NCBI RefSeq assembly: GCF_030814135.1
Contig: NZ_JAUSUQ010000007.1
Span: forward strand, 1-64,000
Origin: Caldalkalibacillus uzonensis
GTDB taxonomy: Bacteria; Bacillota; Bacilli; Caldalkalibacillales; Caldalkalibacillaceae
Direction: 5' to 3'
DNA length: 64,000 nt
Shown here: piece after piece, positions 49,064 to 57,438 of the stretch
How positions within the stretch are numbered: position 1 is the stretch's first letter
Layout of the letters: every line of letters starts with the position of its first letter
Made by a program: the position numbers and the translations under genes
Notes under the pieces: generated by a model
Database searches by the model: none
What the model was told of the DNA's origin: nothing
The model's input: only the letters and a program-made list of their open reading frames with translations

Positions 49064-49777
49064 ATGGTTTATAAAATTCTTGTAGTGGATGATGAAAAGC
49101 CGATTACAGATATTTTGCAGTTTAACTTAGAAAAGGAAGGCTATCAGGTTTTAACCGCTTTTGACGGGGAAGAAGCGGTAAAAAAAGCGTTGCTGGAAGA
49201 GCCGGATTTGATACTCTTAGATATTATGCTGCCTAAAAAAGATGGCTTTCAAGTGTGCCAGGAGATTCGTCACAAAAGCCAAGTGCCTATTATTATGTTG
49301 ACGGCCAAGGACGAAGAAGTGGATAAGGTTCTGGGATTAGAGCTGGGGGCCGATGATTACGTGACAAAGCCGTTCAGTACCCGGGAGCTCTTGGCCAGGG
49401 TTAAAGCCAATTTGCGCCGCAGGAAGGAGCAGGACAACCGCTCTTCTGCCCAGTCCTGTTTGGAGATTGGGGAGTTGCGCATCTATCCGGAAGCTTATTC
49501 TGTATATAAGGGTGACCAACTGCTGGAGTTAACCCACCGGGAATTTGAGCTGCTCCTCTTTTTGGCCAAAAACAAGGGACAAGTGTTAACAAGGGAACAT
49601 TTGCTAGGAACCGTATGGGGTTATGATTACTATGGGGATGTACGCACAGTGGATGTCACCGTGCGTCGTCTGCGGGAAAAAGTAGAAACAGACCCCAGCC
49701 GACCGGAGTATATTGTCACCAAGCGGGGGGTCGGTTATCTGTTACAAGAGCCCCACCCTAAAGGAAGTAGACTATGA
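49064..49777 (+). CDS. walR: Response regulator WalR
   Basis: WalR is the OmpR-family regulator of the essential WalKR cell-wall system. The 237-residue protein starts [20 protein letters not shown], has the phospho-acceptor Asp in [15 protein letters not shown], and a winged-helix domain ([20 protein letters not shown]). GAGGGGGT lies before the ATG; a TTG ten codons upstream lacks a site. It overlaps walK by 4 bases. Confidence 0.97.
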   Translation: MVYKILVVDDEKPITDILQFNLEKEGYQVLTAFDGEEAVKKALLEEPDLILLDIMLPKKDGFQVCQEIRHKSQVPIIMLTAKDEEVDKVLGLELGADDYVTKPFSTRELLARVKANLRRRKEQDNRSSAQSCLEIGELRIYPEAYSVYKGDQLLELTHREFELLLFLAKNKGQVLTREHLLGTVWGYDYYGDVRTVDVTVRRLREKVETDPSRPEYIVTKRGVGYLLQEPHPKGSRL

Positions 49778-51597
49778 AGCCGTTAAGGTTTTTTAAAGGA
49801 ATCCATTTAAAATTTATTATTATTTTGCTCTTGGTGATTATGCTGGCCGTCCAGGTGTTTGGCGCTTATTTCAACCGGGCCCTGGAAACCCATTTGGTTA
49901 ACAATTTTACCCGCATGCTCGACCAGCAGGCCCATCTTTTGGCTTACAGCATCCAACATGAACTGGAAACACCTTTTGATGAGACGGATGGGCCGGAAAA
50001 CTATGAACATATGCAATCTCTCATTGATAAAATGTTTGCCTCCATTCCCCATGCTGAAATCCAAGTCCTGGACCGCAACGGGGTTGTGGTCAGTACCAAT
50101 TCAGACAATCAGGCTATTGTCGGCCAGCGCAACACACAGATTGAGGTTAAACGGGCTTTGCTGGGTACACGGGATGAAGCGATTCGTCTCCATCCCCAAA
50201 CAGGTCACCGTATGAAAATGATGTCCATTCCCATCAAAGTGAACAATGAGGTGGTGGGGGCTATTTATCTGATGGCCTCCATGGAAGAGACATATCAAAG
50301 CATCCAAGACATTAACGGACTGCTCTTGAGGGGGACATTGATTGCCCTCAGCCTGACCGCAGTGATAGGGGTGGTTGTGGCCAGGACGATCACGTCTCCC
50401 ATTAAGGAAATGACCAGACAGACACAGGCGATGGCGGCTGGTGATTTTTCCAAGCAGGTGAAAGTATACAGTGAAGATGAAATCGGCCAGTTGGCCCAAG
50501 GCATTAACCATCTCTCCCAGCGCCTCAGCCAGGCATTGGGGGAGATTGAGGAGGAGAAAAACAAGCTGGCCTCTATTTTGTTTTATATGAGCGACGGGCT
50601 TATTGCCACTGACAGGCAGGGGCGTATTATCCTCTTGAACCAACAGGCAGAGATGATGCTGAACAAGCGGGAAAGAGAGGTACTGGGCAAAAAGTTGAGT
50701 GAGGTGCTTGATTTTCCGGATGAGGTCAAGCAAGATACACTATTATTCAAGGAGGGGCGCTTCCAGGTGGATATGGGGGCCGACGGACAACCGCTGATCA
50801 TAGAGATCACGGTCAGTCCGTTGCATCAAGATGGTGCAGGGCAGGGATTGATTGCAGTCTTGCAGGATGTGACGGAACGGGAGCAACTGGAGCGGGACCG
50901 CAAAGCGTTCGTGGCCAATGTCTCCCACGAATTGCGCACACCGCTGACAACCATGAAAAGCTATGTAGAAACCTTAACCAGCGGTGCAGTGGATGATCCT
51001 GATGTAGCCAAGCGCTTCTTAAACGTCATTGCCAATGAGACAGAGCGGATGATCCGGCTGGTGAATGATCTTTTGCAACTATCCAAACTGGATAGCAAGC
51101 GCTTTCGCCTGCGTTTGAAAAAGCTGGATCTGGGCATCCTGGTCGAAGAGGTGATCCAACGCTTTTCTTTTCAGCTCAAAGAGCGTTCTTTAACAGTACG
51201 CCTGGACATTGATCCTGATTTGCCTTCCATAGAAGGGGATCAAGATATGCTGACACAGGTGCTGGATAATATCTTGTCCAATGCCATTAAATACTCTTTG
51301 GCTGGCGGCGAGATTGCCGTTTTAGCCCGGCAGGAAGGGGAACAGGTGAAACTGGTGATTAAAGACCAGGGTGTGGGTATTCCCAAGCAGGAGTTAAAGC
51401 ATATCTTCAAACGCTTTTACCGGGTAGACAAGGCCCGCTCCCGGGACAAAGGTGGTGTAGGATTAGGGTTGTCTATTACCAGGGAAATGGTTCTCGCTCA
51501 TCAAGGCAGCATCGAGATTGACAGTGATGTGGGGGAAGGGACGGCGGTCACCATCCGCTTGCCACTTCAATTAAGCGTGCGGGAGGGGACATCATGA
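49774..51597 (+). CDS. walK: Sensor histidine kinase WalK
   Basis: The 607-residue kinase has two membrane helices flanking an extracellular domain (about 30-180), HAMP, PAS (about 260-370), HisKA with [20 protein letters not shown] and HATPase ([34 protein letters not shown]). It senses wall status, including lipid II or hydrolase products in B. subtilis, and is restrained by WalH and WalI, encoded next. Confidence 0.97.
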   Translation: MKPLRFFKGIHLKFIIILLLVIMLAVQVFGAYFNRALETHLVNNFTRMLDQQAHLLAYSIQHELETPFDETDGPENYEHMQSLIDKMFASIPHAEIQVLDRNGVVVSTNSDNQAIVGQRNTQIEVKRALLGTRDEAIRLHPQTGHRMKMMSIPIKVNNEVVGAIYLMASMEETYQSIQDINGLLLRGTLIALSLTAVIGVVVARTITSPIKEMTRQTQAMAAGDFSKQVKVYSEDEIGQLAQGINHLSQRLSQALGEIEEEKNKLASILFYMSDGLIATDRQGRIILLNQQAEMMLNKREREVLGKKLSEVLDFPDEVKQDTLLFKEGRFQVDMGADGQPLIIEITVSPLHQDGAGQGLIAVLQDVTEREQLERDRKAFVANVSHELRTPLTTMKSYVETLTSGAVDDPDVAKRFLNVIANETERMIRLVNDLLQLSKLDSKRFRLRLKKLDLGILVEEVIQRFSFQLKERSLTVRLDIDPDLPSIEGDQDMLTQVLDNILSNAIKYSLAGGEIAVLARQEGEQVKLVIKDQGVGIPKQELKHIFKRFYRVDKARSRDKGGVGLGLSITREMVLAHQGSIEIDSDVGEGTAVTIRLPLQLSVREGTS

Positions 51598-52973
51598 CCG
51601 TACGGGTAAGCGAACAGGTAAAAAATGTGCTGCTGGCCCTGCTTGTTTTACTCAGCTTATTTTTATCCTGGCAATTATGGACCTACCAGCCCCGCTATGA
51701 TTATCTTCCCCCGGCCAAGTTTGACGAGCCTGAGGGTTTGGCGGACAGGAGGGAGTTTCATGAACTGATCAAACCCCATATGATTGTTCATCATCTGGGG
51801 GAAGAACAATATACCGTCTCATATCCCGATACCTTCTCTTATAACGTCATACAGAGAAAAATGAAAGAATGGGAACTTCAACCCATCCGTCTCCTTGAGC
51901 GTGAGCGGTATGCCGACTGGCAGGAGCTCTTTTATCAGGAACAGGGCATTGAGCTTGTGTTTTGGAATGGTATCCCTTTGCAAGTACTGGGTGGCATGTT
52001 TAAGGTGAACCTTGAAGAGTGGCTTGACCACATGGATCAGAACCAGTTGCCCCGGATCAACCGGGTATGGCTCCATCACGATCCTCATTTGGAAAACGAG
52101 GTCTCTGTTTTATTTTTCTCAGAAGAGGACCAATTGCTACTTCGGAGCCGGACATCTAACATCAGTATCCGGGATCTGGGGGATTATATTGCCTTGGGAA
52201 AGACAGGCCCTGTTCATGAAGCTTATGTGGTCAAAGAAGAGGATCAACCCGTTCATACGGTGCATTATCTCAGTGCTGATCCAGTCTCTGTTGCGGAACG
52301 GGTTTACCATTATCAGCGCATCCCTGTTTACCATATGGTCTCTTATTTGTTTGTGGATCCGACCCTGGTGCGCCGCATAGAAGAAAGAGGGGACAGTATT
52401 CTCTATATTCACGGGCCCCGGGGGCTGCAAGTGAACAAAGCCTATACGCAGATGACCTATTTCCATCCCCCTTTGGAGGCTGAAACAAGAGGCGTAAGCA
52501 GCAGTGTGGTGGATGTGGGTCGGGGAATTCAGTTTGTCAATCAGCATAAAGGCTGGGATAAACCTTATGTGTTTGACAGTATCACTGAGATGCATTCTGA
52601 GCGGCTTGTACAAGTTTACTTCCGGGAATATGTTGAGCACTATCCTGTCTTTGGCCTTGAACAGGAGGACACGTTGTATACGCTTCGGGTCGATATCCAA
52701 ATGGACCGGGTCGTGGGTTATGTCCGTTCCCTGCTGGAGCGGGGAGAAGCGGCCAACCAGCGGCAGTTGCAGTTGCCGTCTGGCGTTGAATTACTGACGG
52801 CTTTGGAAGCACAAGGTATTGACCTTGCCGAGATCAGCACGATTCGCATTGGATACAAGAGTGAACAAGATACGATGTTTTTAACTTATGAGCCTTACTG
52901 GGTGGTTGATTTTAAACAGGGGAAGCGCTGGTTTATCCAGAACGTGCAGGATGTCAGGAGGCATTTGGAATGA
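51594..52973 (+). CDS. walH: WalK regulator WalH (YycH)
   Basis: The 459-residue protein has one N-terminal membrane helix (VLLALLVLLSLFLSWQLWTY) and an extracytoplasmic region of the YycH family. In B. subtilis it binds WalK with WalI and lowers its activity. ATGA overlap with walK and with walI. Sequence conservation is low but position and topology are clear. Confidence 0.92.
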   Translation: MTVRVSEQVKNVLLALLVLLSLFLSWQLWTYQPRYDYLPPAKFDEPEGLADRREFHELIKPHMIVHHLGEEQYTVSYPDTFSYNVIQRKMKEWELQPIRLLERERYADWQELFYQEQGIELVFWNGIPLQVLGGMFKVNLEEWLDHMDQNQLPRINRVWLHHDPHLENEVSVLFFSEEDQLLLRSRTSNISIRDLGDYIALGKTGPVHEAYVVKEEDQPVHTVHYLSADPVSVAERVYHYQRIPVYHMVSYLFVDPTLVRRIEERGDSILYIHGPRGLQVNKAYTQMTYFHPPLEAETRGVSSSVVDVGRGIQFVNQHKGWDKPYVFDSITEMHSERLVQVYFREYVEHYPVFGLEQEDTLYTLRVDIQMDRVVGYVRSLLERGEAANQRQLQLPSGVELLTALEAQGIDLAEISTIRIGYKSEQDTMFLTYEPYWVVDFKQGKRWFIQNVQDVRRHLE

Positions 52974-53749
52974 ATTGGGCCAATACCAAGTCCATTTTAA
53001 TCGTGGTATTTCTATGTCTTAATCTTTTTTTAGGCTGGCAATTATGGCAGAAACATACCCACCATCCTGAACTGGCTTATATTTATGAAAGCTCTCTAGA
53101 TGAGCTGTTGATCCTGCACCAGATCACGTTAGACACGGAACTGGATATGGAACAGCCGCACATGGCCCAACTGGAAGTCCGCTCATTTGCCGGCAAGCCG
53201 CTCGATGTGCCTGCTAAACAGGAACAAAATATTCACATTAAAGACCATGTCATTATTTCTACCCTTTCTTCCCCTTATACATTAGAGGGGGGATTTGACC
53301 CTGATGTGTTTAAAGAGTTGTTTCTTAAGACGTATGTTTATCAAGGGGAAGATTACCACTTTAGTAATAAGACCGATGACGAAATCAGCTATATTCAATA
53401 TTACGGCCAATTTCCCTTGTTTATCGGCAGCCTCACCATTTTTATAGATGAGCATGAGGCGGTAACCGGCTACAGGCAAGTCTATTTCCAAGTGGTCAGT
53501 GAAGGGGAAAAACAACCGATTATTTCGTCCTATACCAGTATAAGAACGTTGCTTGACCAGCAAATTCTTCCTCCTCTGGCCGTGATACGTGATGTCACTT
53601 TAGGTTATTACGGCCAAGTCTATGATGCGGAAAATCAAATATTAACCCCAACCTGGCAGATTGTGTTTGAAGACAGGGACCAGCTTAAAATAACATATGT
53701 CAATGCTTATACCGGTGCCGTCGAGTTAGATCCAAACAAAGTGGGATGA
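52970..53749 (+). CDS. walI: WalK regulator WalI (YycI)
   Basis: The 259-residue protein has one N-terminal helix (SILIVVFLCLNLFLGWQLWQ) and an extracytoplasmic YycI domain. It partners WalH in controlling WalK. The N-terminal pattern with LNLFLGWQLW is typical of the family. Confidence 0.92.
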   Translation: MNWANTKSILIVVFLCLNLFLGWQLWQKHTHHPELAYIYESSLDELLILHQITLDTELDMEQPHMAQLEVRSFAGKPLDVPAKQEQNIHIKDHVIISTLSSPYTLEGGFDPDVFKELFLKTYVYQGEDYHFSNKTDDEISYIQYYGQFPLFIGSLTIFIDEHEAVTGYRQVYFQVVSEGEKQPIISSYTSIRTLLDQQILPPLAVIRDVTLGYYGQVYDAENQILTPTWQIVFEDRDQLKITYVNAYTGAVELDPNKVG

Positions 53750-53759
53750 GGTGAGCAAA

Positions 53760-54554
53760 GTGACACTACACTATTCTGTCTTAGCCAGCGGGAGTTCAGG
53801 TAATGCCATTTATATCAAAACGGAAAAAACGCGCCTGCTGGTTGACGCAGGATTATCGGGCAAGAAATTGGAGCAACTGTTTGCAGAAATCGGAGAAAAC
53901 CCTGGAGGGCTGAATGCCATTTTGATCACGCATGAGCATTCCGACCATATCAAGGGTTTGGGGGTCATGGCCCGCCGTTATGCTGTACCGGTTTATGCCA
54001 ACGCTAAAACGTGGTTTGAATTGGATAGGTTGTGTGGAAAAATAGATGTGGAGCAAAAATTTCACTTTGAACGGGGACAAACTTTAACGTTAGGAGATAT
54101 TGACATTGAATCGTATGGCATTTCCCATGATGCCGTGGAACCCATGGCCTTCTGTTTTTTCCACGGGGGAAAAAAGCTCAGTATTGCCACTGATCTTGGT
54201 TATGTCAGCGAAAAAATTAAAGGTACTTTGCGAGATTCACAGGTGCTTATTTTTGAAGCCAATCATGATGTCGAGATGCTGAGGATGAGCCGTTATCCAT
54301 GGAACATCAAACGGAGAATTTTAAGTGATGTGGGTCACCTGTCCAATGAGGCCAGCGGGGAAGCCTTGGCTGACATAATCACCGACGCTACACAAAAAGT
54401 GTATCTGGCTCATCTTAGTCAAGATAACAACTTGCGGGACTTGGCCCGGATGACCGTAGAGCAAATACTGAGGGAGGAAGATGTGCCCGTTAATCAACAG
54501 GTGACATTGCATGATACATATCCTGATCGCCCTACGAAACTGGTGGCTGTTTAA
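53760..54554 (+). CDS. walJ: Metallo-beta-lactamase-fold hydrolase WalJ (YycJ)
   Basis: The 264-residue protein has the metal site THEHSDHIKGL and related His/Asp residues, and starts LHYSVLASGSSGNAIYIKTE. WalJ homologues are DNA exonuclease-like and affect wall metabolism and mismatch repair (YycJ). GTG start at 53760 lies 6 bases after GAGGTG; a GTG three codons earlier overlaps that site. Confidence 0.94.
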   Translation: MTLHYSVLASGSSGNAIYIKTEKTRLLVDAGLSGKKLEQLFAEIGENPGGLNAILITHEHSDHIKGLGVMARRYAVPVYANAKTWFELDRLCGKIDVEQKFHFERGQTLTLGDIDIESYGISHDAVEPMAFCFFHGGKKLSIATDLGYVSEKIKGTLRDSQVLIFEANHDVEMLRMSRYPWNIKRRILSDVGHLSNEASGEALADIITDATQKVYLAHLSQDNNLRDLARMTVEQILREEDVPVNQQVTLHDTYPDRPTKLVAV

Positions 54555-54668
54555 ACCGCTGAGGTGCAGGGCGTTCGTGCCGGGGCCATGATCTATTTAA
54601 CACAAGGCATAGGCAAAAAAACAGCATCCGCACAAAACAATTGTTAAAGAATCTTCATCGTTAGGAAA

Positions 54669-54696
54669 TTGAGCCTTTACCCAAAATCGTTATAAT
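54669..54696 (+). promoter_or_regulatory. Possible htrA promoter
   Basis: -35 TTGAGC (54669-54674) and -10 TATAAT (54691-54696) are 16 bases apart in the 190-base gap before htrA. Confidence 0.5.
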
Positions 54697-54753
54697 TATA
54701 TAGTAGGGGAGATATATTCCCGATCTATCACTCAGTGAAGGCAGGTGCTTATC

Positions 54754-55998
54754 ATGGGTTTTTACGATGAAGGTTTTAACCGTACCCCGCAAAACCGTCA
54801 GCCAAAAGTATGGCTGATATCACTGGTTTCTGCGGTGGTTGGCGGGCTGATCGTACTGATTATGCTTCCGTTTTTAGCGAATGTAGGATTAGTTCCCGGC
54901 AGCCTGGACAATGAAGTGGCGGGCTCCCCTGAAACAGCGGTGGACTCAACACCGGCGCAGTATCAACGCACGTCTGTGGAGGTGACTTCAGACATTACTG
55001 AGGTCGTGGAAAAAGTATCCGATGCGATCGTGGGCGTGGTCAATATTCAGCAAACCGCTGACTTTTTCCAGCAGGATATTAGAAATGTAGAACGAGGCAC
55101 CGGTTCTGGCGTGATCTTTGAAAAGAAAGATGGTCAAGCTTATATCGTCACCAACTTCCATGTGATCCAGGGTGCCAAAGAAGTCGAGATTTCCCTGGCC
55201 AATGGTGAACGTGTACCAGCTGAACTGGTGGGAGCCGACCCATTAACCGATCTGGCTGTTTTGTCCATTGACGGCCAGCATGTGGATACGGTCGCTGAGT
55301 TTGGTGATTCAGATGCCATCCGTACCGGAGAGCCGGCCATTGCCATCGGCAACCCGCTCGGTCTTGATTTTTCCCGGACGGTGACGATGGGCATCATCAG
55401 TGCCAAAGAGCGCTCCATTGAGGTGCAAAACGGCTGGGAGTTAAATGTTATCCAAACGGATGCAGCCATCAATCCTGGTAACAGCGGTGGCGCACTGGTT
55501 AACATTGCCGGGCAGGTCATTGGCATCAACAGCTTGAAAATTGCCGAGTATGGCATGCAGTCCGGTATGCTTGGTGCTTCGGGTACACCGGTGGAAGGCA
55601 TGGGCTTTGCCATCCCCGTCAATGACGCGATTCCGGTGATTGAAGACCTGATGGCCCACGGGAAAGTGTTGCGCCCGCAAATGGGGATTGAGCTTATTGA
55701 CTTGGCCAGCATTGACAGCTATCATTGGCATGAAACCCTGAAGCTGCCCCGTGACGTGACGCAAGGTGTTGTGATCAGAGCCGTGCGCCCCATGTCTGCC
55801 GCTGACAAGGCAGGATTAAAGGAGCGCGACGTGATTGTGGCCATCAACGGGGAAGAGATCGCCAACGGGATTGAGTTGCGCAAGTATCTGTATAACAAGA
55901 CCAAAATTGGCCAGACGATTGAAGTGAAGTTTTACCGAGATGGCCTGCCTATGACAGTTGATTTAACCCTGGAACAAGCGGAGGCAATCGAACAGTAA
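54754..55998 (+). CDS. htrA: HtrA/DegP-like serine protease (YycK)
   Basis: The 414-residue membrane-anchored protease has a cytosolic tail, one helix (VWLISLVSAVVGGLIVLIML), a trypsin-like domain with TNFHVI (His), LTDLAVL (Asp) and NPGNSGGAL (Ser), and one C-terminal PDZ domain (about 310-405). It degrades misfolded exported proteins. It ends the wal cluster as in Bacillus. Start ATG 54754 follows AAGGCAGGTG. Confidence 0.96.
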   Translation: MGFYDEGFNRTPQNRQPKVWLISLVSAVVGGLIVLIMLPFLANVGLVPGSLDNEVAGSPETAVDSTPAQYQRTSVEVTSDITEVVEKVSDAIVGVVNIQQTADFFQQDIRNVERGTGSGVIFEKKDGQAYIVTNFHVIQGAKEVEISLANGERVPAELVGADPLTDLAVLSIDGQHVDTVAEFGDSDAIRTGEPAIAIGNPLGLDFSRTVTMGIISAKERSIEVQNGWELNVIQTDAAINPGNSGGALVNIAGQVIGINSLKIAEYGMQSGMLGASGTPVEGMGFAIPVNDAIPVIEDLMAHGKVLRPQMGIELIDLASIDSYHWHETLKLPRDVTQGVVIRAVRPMSAADKAGLKERDVIVAINGEEIANGIELRKYLYNKTKIGQTIEVKFYRDGLPMTVDLTLEQAEAIEQ

Positions 55999-56043
55999 CC
56001 AGGCTGCATGTTTGGGAACAATAACCATAATAGACTCGTCTTT

Positions 56044-56073
56044 GAGGCAACCAGCTCTCTGGTTGCCTCTTTC
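56044..56073 (+). terminator. Terminator after htrA
   Basis: GAGGCAACCAG-CTCT-CTGGTTGCCTC is a perfect 11-bp stem followed by TTTC. Confidence 0.85.
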
Positions 56074-56096
56074 AATCATCATAATTGCCTAAAAAG

Positions 56097-56128
56097 TTAT
56101 ACACAGACTGTGGTCAACATGTGGATAA
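56097..56128. promoter_or_regulatory. Two DnaA boxes upstream of rlmH
   Basis: TTATACACA (56097-56105) and perfect TGTGGATAA (56120-56128) lie in opposite orientation 14 bases apart. B. subtilis has an origin-proximal DnaA-box cluster near yydA (rlmH), as I recall. Could titrate DnaA or let it regulate rlmH. Confidence 0.6.
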
Positions 56129-56174
56129 CTATACTATTTAAAAGCTCAATATGTTGTGAGAAAGGATGTTCGCC

Positions 56175-56654
56175 ATGCACATCACGGTGCTCAGTGTGGG
56201 CAAGATCAAGGAAAAATATTTAAAACAAGGGATTGCCGAATTTGAAAAACGTTTACAAGCGTATTGCAAGTTGAAACTGATTGAGGTGAACGATGAACAA
56301 GCGCCGGAACATCTCAGTGAGGAACAGCTGTGCCAGGTGAAAGAGAAGGAAGGAGAGCGGTTGTTAAACCATATTAAACCGGATCACTATGTGATTGCCC
56401 TGGCCATAACAGGTGTGCAGTGGTCCTCAGAGCAATTAGCCAGGGAACTGGAGCAGCTGGCCATCTATGGCAGAAGCCAAATTGTCTTTGTCATCGGTGG
56501 ATCCAACGGTTTGGCAGATGATGTGCTGAAGCGGGCCAATGTGCAGCTGTCCTTTTCCAAGATGACCTTTCCCCATCAGCTGATGAAGCTGATCCTAATG
56601 GAGCAGATCTACCGGGCGTTTAAAATTATGAAGGGTGAACCCTATCACAAGTGA
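56175..56654 (+). CDS. rlmH: 23S rRNA pseudouridine-1915 N3-methyltransferase RlmH
   Basis: RlmH is a SPOUT methyltransferase acting on 70S ribosomes. The 159-residue protein starts [20 protein letters not shown] and has [20 protein letters not shown] and [20 protein letters not shown]. The start at 56175 follows AAAGGATG. Confidence 0.97.
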   Translation: MHITVLSVGKIKEKYLKQGIAEFEKRLQAYCKLKLIEVNDEQAPEHLSEEQLCQVKEKEGERLLNHIKPDHYVIALAITGVQWSSEQLARELEQLAIYGRSQIVFVIGGSNGLADDVLKRANVQLSFSKMTFPHQLMKLILMEQIYRAFKIMKGEPYHK

Positions 56655-56765
56655 TGAACAATGACAGCAACAAATATTTGTTTGGCGATGCCCCCCACAC
56701 CTGATGGACAAAAAGTGAATATACATAAATATGATACTTCAAGGGTGGTTGTGGAGGGTTAGCAA

Positions 56766-57212
56766 TTGATAAACCACAATCTCATTGAAACTGGCAGCTG
56801 GGTAGATGCAATTGGACAGATCACTTCAGCTGTTGGCGCAACTCAACAGATCACAAATTCAGAGGATTTTTATCAAGGGCTCATTGTCATTGGCGACGGA
56901 TTGCAGTCAGTTGGCAATGCTTTACAAGGATTGGGAGAAACGGACCCGCTAGGCGCAAAGGGCGACTGGATACAAGTTGTAGGGGCCGGGACGGCTTCAG
57001 TAGGTGCTGCATTGCAATTAGATAGGGATAATGCGGAAGGTATGCGTTTGGGGATACTCGGCAACTCTCTGCAAGCACTGGGAGCTGCCCTATCTTCTGT
57101 TGCAGAGGAAGATCACATCCTCGTGATTGCAAGTAAGTTACAATCTGTTGGCGCGGTATTAAACGCAATTGGGACAGTAAAACAATTATATGGATTGAAA
57201 AAAAAGGATTAA
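56766..57212 (+). CDS. Glycine/alanine-rich repeat protein (DUF6944-like)
   Basis: The 148-residue protein is built from repeats of the form GxWxxAIGxxxxAxGxxxQ (ETGSWVDAIGQITSAVGATQ, GDWIQVVGAGTASVGAALQL, GNSLQALGAALSSVAE, SKLQSVGAVLNAIGTVKQL). I associate this with a repetitive family of unknown function in Bacillales; the number is from memory. It starts with TTG after TGGAGGG. The frame ends at an A8 run, after which another repeat continues in a different frame. Confidence 0.6.
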   Translation: MINHNLIETGSWVDAIGQITSAVGATQQITNSEDFYQGLIVIGDGLQSVGNALQGLGETDPLGAKGDWIQVVGAGTASVGAALQLDRDNAEGMRLGILGNSLQALGAALSSVAEEDHILVIASKLQSVGAVLNAIGTVKQLYGLKKKD

Positions 57213-57310
57213 CATTATCAGCTATTGGCAGCTGGATACAAGCTACCGGTGGTACATTGCAGACGATAGTGGTAACGAATGATTTAAAAAGGAAAAGAAA
57301 AAAGATCTGA
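57199..57310 (+). pseudogene. Frameshifted C-terminal repeat of the preceding gene
   Basis: One extra A in the A8 run would read on as GLTLSAIGSWIQATGGTLQ TIVVTNDLKRKRKKI to a TGA at 57308. AIGSWIQATGGTLQ is another copy of the same repeat, so the original gene extended at least 33 codons further. It may be a recent mutation, an assembly error, or a site of polymerase slippage. Confidence 0.7.
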
Positions 57311-57323
57311 TTAAGTCTTTTTT
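57298..57323 (+). terminator. Weak terminator after the repeat-protein gene
   Basis: AAAAAAGA pairs with TCTTTTTT around a 10-base loop. The stem is A-T rich, but it ends in a T-run and lies just past the shifted-frame stop. Confidence 0.4.
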
Positions 57324-57438
57324 CCTTTCGGGTTCTGTTAGAAAGAAGCAGCCTCCCATTTTTGAATTTGAAGGTGACCATGCATAAAACTGATGCATAG
57401 CGTATATTAGACTGACACGGGAGGGTGATCAAAAAAAC

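Noticed and set aside
57213-57310. Separate small gene after the repeat protein
   Set aside because: No ribosome-binding site or start; its repeat unit matches the preceding gene in a shifted frame.
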